NCBI GenBank assembly: GCA_947253735.1
Contig: CAMYAU010000104.1
Span: 1 to 5,272, forward strand
Reading direction: 5' to 3'
Length of the DNA stretch: 5,272 nt
Origin: an uncultured Varibaculum sp.
Lineage (GTDB): Bacteria > Actinomycetota > Actinomycetes > Actinomycetales > Actinomycetaceae
Shown here: piece after piece, positions 1 through 5,272 of the stretch
Position numbering within the stretch: position 1 is the first letter of the stretch
How the letters are laid out: each line of letters begins with the position of its first letter
Translations under genes and position numbers: made by a program
Notes under the pieces: generated by a model
The model's database searches: none
What the model saw: only the letters and a program-made list of their open reading frames with translations
What the model was told of the DNA's origin: nothing

Positions 1-2632
1 TTAGCACTTCCTCAAAACGATCCAAGAGCACCCAGGTGGCTAAGGGGGCGCGCACGGCGGAACCTTCTTCCCCTCTAGCTAGATTCGCGAAGGCGATGAG
101 GGTGGCAGAATCCTGGATCGATTCCAAATATTGGGCAGTAGCGGTTTGTAGAACACTTATCGTTTCCAGCACCGTCTTTAATTGCGCTTGAACTTTCGCC
201 AGTTCTGCCTGCTTATTTTGAAAAATTTCTGCCTGCGCGGTGGCTTTATCCGTTAGGACTTCCAAATCTGGCAGTACAAAGTCTGGGGCTCTCAACTTTT
301 GAATCCGGTCCGCCTTCAGCTTCACCTGGTTAGCTTGAAATGCTTGATCCCAGGTCTGTACGACAGTTTTTAATTCTTGGTATTTATCTGCTTTCAACAG
401 GGCAGCTTGCGCCGCCAGGGCATCCGGGAAATGCGCTTGGAGTAAAGATTTCTCCAAATGTTTTTGCGCTTGGGACAGATTGCTTAGAGCTTCCCGGGTG
501 TTTCTCAGGTTCTTTACCAGTAAAGCCAGTTTCTTCTGCTCTTCACTAAGGGTGCCTTGCCGCACCAAAAGATTGCTTGATTGCCCGGAAGCAGCGACCT
601 CGGCGGTAATTTCCCGAATCTGTCCCAACGCGTTGGCGTACTTATTCTTTTCGAGGTTCGCGGCATTAACTGAGGCTCGTACCAAATCCCGATACTGCTG
701 AGCCTGTTTTTCTAGCTCCGCTCGCTGCTGGTGCAGGGCCCTCAATTTTTTCGCTTGTGCCTGCAAATAGGCCACTTGGCTGTCAATCACCTGTGCGTTT
801 CCGGGCCAGTTTTGGCGTAGCCGCCGAAGTCCACCCCGCAAGCGGTCACGTTCCATTTTAACCTGTTCCCGCTTTTCTCTTAAAGTGGTATATGTACTGG
901 TAAAATGGTTTTTTAATTTTGTTAGCTCGCTGAGGGAACGCCCTTCGCTCGCATCTCCCTGGGCGGGATCAGGATGTGAGGAGGAGCCACAAACCGGACA
1001 GGGGGTCCCCACTTCCAGACGAGAGGCTAAAAGAATCGCGGAATCTACGAAAAAATCACGCTCGTATTCACTAGCTGCCGTTCGCGCCCTCGCTACTTCT
1101 GCCTCTAAGGTAGGAAGTTTACTTACCTGGGCCTGAAATCGTTTGAAATCCTGTAAGAAATGCTGACGTTCCCCCTCGTAATGCCGTAACTCGAGTTGTT
1201 TTTGCCGGGCATCCTCAAAAAGGAGTTGTTCTTTTTCTAGCCGCACTTGTCGGATTCGTAACGTCCGAAGTCGGGGGGCTAACAGCGTCAAATCTTTTGC
1301 GGCTTGAGCGCTAGTTTTTGAATGTTCGACATATTCTTTCCGAGCATTTTTAGCGGCAGTTTCTAGACTCTCCAGTTTTTTCTGCCGTTCAATCAAGGGG
1401 GTGAGTACTCCCAGCTCTTTAGAATTCTGTTCGCGCTGCTTGGTTACCATTTCTTCTAGGTGAATCAGGGAAGATTCCGTAGTTGATAACTGGCAAGTAT
1501 TAAAGGGCGCGGGACAAGACTGCAGAGCTGGAAGCAGTTGCTCCTGAGCACTAGCTAAATTTTCTTGATAGCGTTGTTTTTCCTTGATTTCGGTAGCTAC
1601 TAGTTCTGCGCGCTCGTGAAGCGTGATTTTTTCCCGAGCGCTTTCCACGCCCTCTTTCTGTTTATACAGCTCCTGTTCTTGCGCTAACAGGCGGGTAAGT
1701 TCCTGGAAATCTTCGTTGAGAGTTTTTGCTGCTTCCCTCTCTTCTAAGGTGGCCTGGTACTGGTCACCCGCTATTTTGACCTGTTGATTATGGTCACTGA
1801 GCCACTCGTGAGACTGCGCGGCAGGCAACAGGTAGTAAGGCTCCCAAGAATTGATTAAATCTTCGTCTAAAACTGTCGGCAAATCCGTGAAGGTAGCGCG
1901 TAAAGTCTCCAACTCGCTACGGGAACTGCCCACCGACTGTGCCAATTTATCCCAGTTATCAATAAAAAGTTTTAGCTGGCTGGATAGGGCGCGTGAGTCT
2001 GCGTGCGCACTGGACTGTGCTTGCTGGGCTCGCTCCGTAAATTCTTTTTGCATCCGCTCAAAGATCTGAGTGCCAAAAATTTGTTGCAAAATCTCTTGTC
2101 TTTCATCTGAGGATGCCCGTAAGAAACGAGAAAAAGCCCCTTGTGGCAAAATCACGGTTTGCAAAAACTGGGATTTAGTTAGCGGCAGGATTCGGGTAGC
2201 TAACTCTTCATTTACGGTGCGAGGTTGCGAGGCGATCGCGTCTCCTGGGTCGGCGTCCTCGCTGTTAAGACGCCACAGACTGGCCTGCGCTGGCTGCGAG
2301 GTAGTACCTGATCCGCGTTGTTTGGGACGCTCGTATTTGGGGGTGCGCCAAACCCGGTATAGCTGACCGCGAGCCTCAAAATCTAACTGCACCCAACTGA
2401 TCTGGTCATCGCCGGCATAATCGGAGCGTAGACGGCTTTTTGAGGAATCAGATTCCAAAGCCACATCACTGTAGAGGGCGAAAACAATCGCATCCAGAAT
2501 GGTAGATTTTCCTGAACCAGTGGGACCGTGAATCAAGAACAGCCCTGAGCCGGTACCTAATTTGGTGAAATCAATAGTTTCCTTGCCGCCAAAAGAGCCC
2601 ACGGCCTCGAAGCTAAGCTTTAGAATTCGCAT
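1..2632 (-). CDS. sbcC: Exonuclease subunit SbcC (Rad50-like SMC-family ATPase), partial, C-terminus off the left edge
   Basis: ATPase subunit of the SbcCD nuclease, which binds DNA ends, uses ATP to control the SbcD nuclease and opens hairpins or blocked ends in the nucleoid. I translated 877 codons from 2632 down to base 2 with no in-frame stop. The N-terminal lobe starts 'MRILKLSFEAVGSFGG' and carries a Walker A motif GPTGSGKST (residues 36-44, Lys42) and a Q-loop 'VILPQGAFSRFL' (Gln164). A long Gln/Glu/Lys/Leu-rich coiled coil follows (about 190-540), then the zinc hook CPVCG (Cys545, Cys548) followed by SSSHPDP, and the returning coil (about 560-840). From about residue 848 the sequence ('FANLARGEEG') resembles the start of the C-terminal lobe. 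The signature motif, Walker B and D-loop lie outside the window; E. coli SbcC is 1048 residues, so roughly 150 are missing. It directly follows sbcD (stop TAA, then ATG) and is read from a strong internal Shine-Dalgarno. An extra Cys pair at 373/380 interrupts the first coil. Identification is secure. Confidence 0.96.
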   Translation of the reverse strand, partial: MRILKLSFEAVGSFGGKETIDFTKLGTGSGLFLIHGPTGSGKSTILDAIVFALYSDVALESDSSKSRLRSDYAGDDQISWVQLDFEARGQLYRVWRTPKYERPKQRGSGTTSQPAQASLWRLNSEDADPGDAIASQPRTVNEELATRILPLTKSQFLQTVILPQGAFSRFLRASSDERQEILQQIFGTQIFERMQKEFTERAQQAQSSAHADSRALSSQLKLFIDNWDKLAQSVGSSRSELETLRATFTDLPTVLDEDLINSWEPYYLLPAAQSHEWLSDHNQQVKIAGDQYQATLEEREAAKTLNEDFQELTRLLAQEQELYKQKEGVESAREKITLHERAELVATEIKEKQRYQENLASAQEQLLPALQSCPAPFNTCQLSTTESSLIHLEEMVTKQREQNSKELGVLTPLIERQKKLESLETAAKNARKEYVEHSKTSAQAAKDLTLLAPRLRTLRIRQVRLEKEQLLFEDARQKQLELRHYEGERQHFLQDFKRFQAQVSKLPTLEAEVARARTAASEYERDFFVDSAILLASRLEVGTPCPVCGSSSHPDPAQGDASEGRSLSELTKLKNHFTSTYTTLREKREQVKMERDRLRGGLRRLRQNWPGNAQVIDSQVAYLQAQAKKLRALHQQRAELEKQAQQYRDLVRASVNAANLEKNKYANALGQIREITAEVAASGQSSNLLVRQGTLSEEQKKLALLVKNLRNTREALSNLSQAQKHLEKSLLQAHFPDALAAQAALLKADKYQELKTVVQTWDQAFQANQVKLKADRIQKLRAPDFVLPDLEVLTDKATAQAEIFQNKQAELAKVQAQLKTVLETISVLQTATAQYLESIQDSATLIAFANLARGEEGSAVRAPLATWVLLDRFEEVL

Positions 2633-3883
2633 TTAACGCTCCTCCCGCGCCTGCTCGTAAATCTGCTCTACCAGCCGATTTTCCTCATCGTTTAATTCTT
2701 TTCCTTGGCGCGCTTGCTTAAAGAAATCTTTGGCGAGCGCCGCGGGTCGATAGCGATTAGCTCGTAAGGAGCGGTGCTGCTCCTCCAAATTCGCCGGGGA
2801 AGTTTCATGCAAAATCGCCAAAGCTTTCGGGAAACGTCGTTTTAATTTGGTGACCAGATGCGCTGGTCGCTGCGGGTCAGTTACCGTGATTTCGAGCCAG
2901 TAGCGAGTGAACTCTTCATAGCGTGAGCTAGTTAGCAGGTTTGCAAAAGAGTCTTTGATACGTCCTACTGGCCGGAACACCGGGGTGGGAACTAGCTGGG
3001 GGTCCAAATCCGGGGCGGCAGTATCTAAGAGCACCACCGATTTTGGCGTGTGGCATTCCGAAAAAGAGAATGTAATCGGTGATCCGCTGTAGCGCCCCGC
3101 AGACCGGACGGTATGCAGATTTTGCGGCACATGTAAATGTCCCAATGCCAAATAGTCGGGGGCCGGCATCTCTGAAATTGACTCGGGATCGGTTTCCCCA
3201 TAGTTTTCAAAGACCTGCAGGGGAACCGATTGCACAGTCCCGACGGTGATGTCCCGTTCGCTGTCACTAGCCGCACCACCTACGGCGAAAGCGTGGGCCA
3301 TAACCATAGTGCGGTCAACCGGAGGAAGACGACGCTGGGCTTTGCCAAGGCGGCGCATGGCCGCTGCCACTACTGCTTCATGGGAGCGCGGCAGGCGGGG
3401 GAGAACGTCTTGGTCTGCGCTCTGCGTTTCTGCTTCTTGATTTTCCGTAGGAAGCGGTCCATCGTAAAGACTGGTACGCACCATATCTGGGTTGAGATAA
3501 GGAATTCCCCAAACTCGCAGAGTTTGGCCGGCGGCCGCGATTTCTACCGGTCGGGTAATATCCGCCAAAGCGGTACGTAAATATAAGTTTCCCTGCACAT
3601 AGGGAGCTAAGAACCCCAATCTTTCCGCAGAATCATGATTACCGGGGGTCAAAATTACCGCGGTTAACTCCGTTAATTCCGCCAACGCCTGGGAAACGAT
3701 CTCTAAAGATTCCAGTGAGGGAATCGCGCGATCAAAAACATCCCCAGACACCATTAGCGCTTGCACGCCTTCCTCCCGCACTAGCTGGGTAAGGAAAGAA
3801 AAAAATTGGCGATGCGCCGCAGATAAATCTTCCCCATAGAGAGTGCGCCCCACATGCCAATCGGAGGTGTGGATTAACTTCAT
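2633..3883 (-). CDS. sbcD: Exonuclease subunit SbcD (Mre11-like metallophosphoesterase nuclease)
   Basis: Nuclease subunit of SbcCD. In the family it is a Mn2+-dependent 3'-5' double-strand exonuclease and single-strand endonuclease that cuts hairpins and protein-blocked ends together with SbcC. The 416 residues show all the calcineurin-type phosphoesterase motifs: 'HTSDWHVG' (Asp8, His10), 'SGDVFDRAIP' (Asp48, Asp51), 'TPGNHDS' (Asn82, His83, Asp84), 'MAHAFAVGG' (His197) and 'LGHLHVPQ' (His249, His251), followed by 'YSGSPITFSFSE' (265-276). The C-terminal part from about 300 (capping and SbcC-binding region in the family) is less conserved and ends in a charged helix. Length is close to E. 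coli SbcD (400). A polar, Gln/Glu-rich stretch at 142-160 looks like a variable surface loop. The start at 3883 gives the canonical 'MKLIHTSDWH'. Its only upstream Shine-Dalgarno-like run, GGGAG, ends one base before the ATG, which is unusually close. First gene of the sbcD-sbcC operon, divergent from aroD. Confidence 0.97.
   Translation of the reverse strand: MKLIHTSDWHVGRTLYGEDLSAAHRQFFSFLTQLVREEGVQALMVSGDVFDRAIPSLESLEIVSQALAELTELTAVILTPGNHDSAERLGFLAPYVQGNLYLRTALADITRPVEIAAAGQTLRVWGIPYLNPDMVRTSLYDGPLPTENQEAETQSADQDVLPRLPRSHEAVVAAAMRRLGKAQRRLPPVDRTMVMAHAFAVGGAASDSERDITVGTVQSVPLQVFENYGETDPESISEMPAPDYLALGHLHVPQNLHTVRSAGRYSGSPITFSFSECHTPKSVVLLDTAAPDLDPQLVPTPVFRPVGRIKDSFANLLTSSRYEEFTRYWLEITVTDPQRPAHLVTKLKRRFPKALAILHETSPANLEEQHRSLRANRYRPAALAKDFFKQARQGKELNDEENRLVEQIYEQAREER
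2639..2646 (-). promoter_or_regulatory. Ribosome binding site of sbcC, inside the 3' end of sbcD
   Basis: Read on the minus strand, GGGAGGAG lies 6 bases before the ATG at 2632-2630. It fixes the sbcC start, which also gives the family-typical N-terminus. Because the site is within the last codons of sbcD and the sbcD stop abuts the sbcC start, ribosomes finishing sbcD are placed to re-initiate on sbcC. Coupling is an inference. Confidence 0.85.
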
Positions 3884-3889
3884 ACTCCC

Positions 3890-3895
3890 ATGTTA
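3890..3895 (-). promoter_or_regulatory. Candidate -10 box of sbcD (possible leaderless promoter)
   Basis: On the minus strand TAACAT occupies positions -12 to -7 relative to the sbcD ATG and matches the TANNNT form of actinobacterial -10 boxes. That spacing would put the transcription start at or next to the A of the ATG, giving a leaderless mRNA, a common arrangement in actinobacteria. The expected -35 position (CCCCTG, about 17 bases upstream) is not consensus-like. A six-base match alone is weak evidence. Confidence 0.35.
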
Positions 3896-3955
3896 CTTAG
3901 CGATGCCAGGCGCAGGGGCTCTTGGGTGCGATATGTTGGAGACAGCAATATTTCC

Positions 3956-3961
3956 AGGAGG
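3956..3961 (+). promoter_or_regulatory. Ribosome binding site deciding the aroD start
   Basis: A full-consensus AGGAGG lies 7 bases before the ATG at 3969. In-frame ATGs at 3843, 3903 and 3933 have no comparable site, and 3843 lies inside sbcD. The 3969 start yields a 252-residue protein, the same length as E. coli AroD, so this start is strongly preferred. Confidence 0.88.
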
Positions 3962-3968
3962 CAAACCG

Positions 3969-4727
3969 ATGGAAGCAGGCTCGCTGTTTTCTCCGGGACG
4001 ACCAGCACTGATCGTCCCGCTGACCGCAACTAATGAGGTTGAGCTGCGGGGACAGATCTCTCGGATTCCCCGGGCAGCTGATGTGGTCGAGTGGCGCTTG
4101 GATCTCCTTCGTGATTACCATAATCCCGGCTATTTACGGGAAATCGTGGGAGGCGTGGCTCCGGTAATCAGACTCCCGTGGCTAGCGACCTGTCGCAGCA
4201 GCGCGCAGGGGGGAGGCTCACGAATGGTGCCCACCCACCAGTTTGAAACCCTGAAGATGCTGGTAAAAGCAGGAGCTAGCGCCCTCGATATTGAGGACGA
4301 TTTCCCATATGCTAAGGAAGCTTTGGAATATGCCCATGACCGCGGGGTAGTGACCGTGCTTTCTCGGCATTATTTTGCGGCCGCACAAGCCGAAAAAATG
4401 GATCACGAAAATATCTATAACTGGCTAGCTGCCGCCCATGAACGCGGAGCGCAGGTGGCAAAACTGGCTCTTACCATCACCAGCACGCAGCATCTGCTAG
4501 GCGTTTTTAGCGCCATGGAAAACTATTACCGGGACACTGCTGGTAAGCGCCCATTTCTCGTTGCAGGTATGGGGCCACTTGGTACCGCCAGTCGTCTGGT
4601 AGGGGGAGTATTCGGTAACTGTGCAACTTTCGCGGTGCTCCCAGGAGCGGAACCCAGCGCACCGGGACAAGTAACAGCCGCTTTGCAAGCAGAAGTACTA
4701 TCCGCGCTCGGAAAGGAAGAATCATAA
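3969..4727 (+). CDS. aroD: 3-dehydroquinate dehydratase, type I
   Basis: Catalyses dehydration of 3-dehydroquinate to 3-dehydroshikimate, third step of the cytosolic shikimate pathway, through a Schiff-base intermediate. The 252-residue protein (E. coli AroD is also 252) shows the class I motifs in order: 'EWRLD' (Glu41, Arg43), 'ATCRSSAQGG' (Arg76), the general acid/base His134 in 'LSRHYF', the Schiff-base Lys165 in 'AQVAKLALT', 'GMGPLGTASRLVGGVFG' (Arg209) and the substrate lid 'SAPGQ' (Ser230, Gln234). It is unrelated to the small type II AroQ enzymes. The loop written EGG in family members I know reads QGG here (Gln80). Start chosen from the consensus AGGAGG 7 bases upstream and the family length; the reading frame is open further upstream into sbcD, but that part lacks homology. 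Divergent from sbcD and followed after one base by hisN. Whether this is the organism's only dehydroquinase cannot be told here. Confidence 0.95.
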   Translation: MEAGSLFSPGRPALIVPLTATNEVELRGQISRIPRAADVVEWRLDLLRDYHNPGYLREIVGGVAPVIRLPWLATCRSSAQGGGSRMVPTHQFETLKMLVKAGASALDIEDDFPYAKEALEYAHDRGVVTVLSRHYFAAAQAEKMDHENIYNWLAAAHERGAQVAKLALTITSTQHLLGVFSAMENYYRDTAGKRPFLVAGMGPLGTASRLVGGVFGNCATFAVLPGAEPSAPGQVTAALQAEVLSALGKEES

Positions 4728-4728
4728 A

Positions 4729-5272
4729 ATGAGGAATATTGGTGAGGACGTAGCGCTGCTGCTAGAAGTCGCAGACCAAGTAGATCAGTACACGCTAGCG
4801 CATTTCACCCAGCGTGACTACCAGGTATATGAAAAAGCCGATCTGACCCCGGTATCTGATATTGATCGCGGTGCCGAACAGATGATTCGGCAGGCGTTAG
4901 CGGCTGCCCGCCCTGATGACCTGATTTATGGAGAAGAATACGGGGGGAGCACCGCCGAAGCTACCCAAGCTCGCTGGATTATTGATCCCATTGACGGCAC
5001 GAAAAATTTTGTGCGGGGAGTACCCGTTTGGGCAACGCTAATTGGTTTGGAACTTGCTGGAGAAATGGTAGCTTCAGTAGTTAGCGCTCCGGCGTTGGCG
5101 CGACGCTGGTGGGCTGGCCGCGGCCTAGGGTCTTGGCGTGCATTTAAAGGTGGAGAACCCCAAGCTAACCGGGTTTCTAAGATAACTGAAATCAAAGATG
5201 CTTCCCTCAGCTACTCGTCTCTGATCGGTTGGGAAGAACGCGGCAAATTGCCGGCCTTCTTGGAGCTGACCC
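4729..5272 (+). CDS. hisN: Histidinol-phosphatase HisN (inositol monophosphatase superfamily), partial, C-terminus off the right edge
   Basis: Likely removes phosphate from L-histidinol phosphate, the step before histidinol dehydrogenase in histidine synthesis; cytosolic and Mg2+-dependent in the family. 181 codons are visible of an expected 260-270. Metal-site motifs present are 'YGEEYGG' (Glu69/Glu70) and 'WIIDPIDGTKNF' (Asp86, Asp89, Thr91); the C-terminal Asp of the fold is beyond the window. What points to HisN rather than inositol monophosphatase, CysQ or SuhB is 'NFVRGVPVWATLIGLE' (93-108), 'SAPALARRWWAGRGLGSW' (119-136) and 'DASLSYSSLIGWEERG' (157-172), which match my recollection of actinobacterial HisN; this is from memory of the family. 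The start ATG lies one base after the aroD stop, with AGGA about 11 bases upstream inside the end of aroD, so co-transcription with aroD is very likely. A residual chance remains that it acts on another sugar or inositol phosphate. Confidence 0.9.
   Translation, partial: MRNIGEDVALLLEVADQVDQYTLAHFTQRDYQVYEKADLTPVSDIDRGAEQMIRQALAAARPDDLIYGEEYGGSTAEATQARWIIDPIDGTKNFVRGVPVWATLIGLELAGEMVASVVSAPALARRWWAGRGLGSWRAFKGGEPQANRVSKITEIKDASLSYSSLIGWEERGKLPAFLELT

Larger units (their letters stand above)
3884..3968. promoter_or_regulatory. Divergent intergenic region between sbcD and aroD
   Basis: These 85 bp separate two divergent operons and must hold, or border, promoters for both. On the minus strand TAACAT sits 12 to 7 bases before the sbcD ATG (separate entry). 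On the plus strand the best -10-like strings are TATGTT (3932-3937) and CAATAT (3946-3951). The second has a TTGGGT 18 bases upstream, but would start transcription almost on the aroD Shine-Dalgarno, so neither is convincing. I see no operator-like inverted repeat, riboswitch or attenuator. Confidence 0.5.

Noticed and set aside
340..2366. Several plus-strand open frames of 69-98 codons opposite sbcC
   Set aside because: They lie antisense to a continuous 877-codon frame with clear Rad50 motifs, have no recognisable domains, and overlap each other or start without a convincing ribosome site.
3025..3580. Open frames of 64-116 codons overlapping sbcD on both strands
   Set aside because: All are inside a full-length SbcD with every phosphoesterase motif intact; their composition looks like out-of-frame translation.
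1..3883. sbcD-sbcC as a dedicated anti-phage or plasmid-defence module
   Set aside because: SMC-type ATPase plus nuclease pairs do occur in defence systems, but motifs, gene order and zinc hook are those of the housekeeping SbcCD repair complex, and the neighbours are biosynthetic genes with no defence or mobile genes.
3922..3951. TTGGGT / CAATAT pair as an aroD promoter
   Set aside because: It would place the transcription start at about the Shine-Dalgarno (3956-3961), removing part of it, and neither hexamer matches consensus well.
3843..3968. Upstream extension of aroD, giving a 294-residue protein starting inside sbcD, or starts at 3903 or 3933
   Set aside because: The extension has no homology to AroD, the 3843 start overlaps the sbcD start codon region, and only the 3969 ATG has a consensus Shine-Dalgarno (AGGAGG, 7 bases) and gives the family length.
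3897..5195. Minus-strand open frames opposite aroD and hisN (62-89 codons)
   Set aside because: They are antisense shadows of conserved genes and show no domain or start signal of their own.

Overview
The window looks like an ordinary chromosomal segment of a moderate-GC (by eye low fifties %) actinobacterium. The organism call is an inference. It rests on the HisN-type histidinol-phosphatase, whose 'NFVRGVPVWATLI' and 'DASLSYSSLIGWEE' stretches are typical of actinobacterial HisN, and on the actinobacterial style of the SbcC head ('LPQGAFSRFLRA'). A type I 3-dehydroquinase and a GC well below that of streptomycetes or mycobacteria would fit the Actinomycetaceae (for example Varibaculum, Mobiluncus or Arcanobacterium relatives). 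Genus cannot be decided from this sequence.

Layout: the left three quarters (1-3883) is a minus-strand operon, sbcD followed by sbcC. sbcC runs off the left edge without its C-terminal ATPase lobe. The two genes abut exactly (TAA then ATG), and the Shine-Dalgarno of sbcC lies inside the end of sbcD. An 85-bp divergent intergenic region (3884-3968) follows. On the plus strand, aroD (3969-4727, complete) and hisN (4729 to the right edge, partial) are separated by one base and almost certainly co-transcribed. No intergenic stretch exceeds 85 bp, and I see no RNA genes, mobile elements, CRISPR arrays or terminators.

Functionally there are two unrelated housekeeping modules. SbcD (Mre11-type nuclease) and SbcC (Rad50-type ATPase with a zinc hook) form a complex that cleaves hairpins and blocked DNA ends. 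AroD performs the third step of the shikimate pathway to chorismate, and HisN the histidinol-phosphate dephosphorylation step of histidine synthesis, so the plus-strand operon joins two amino-acid biosynthesis steps.

I did not find a previously undescribed system. The points most worth a second look are the odd start region of sbcD (a possible leaderless -10 box and a too-close Shine-Dalgarno), the type I rather than type II dehydroquinase, a Glu-to-Gln change in an AroD active-site loop motif, and an extra cysteine pair in one SbcC coiled-coil arm.
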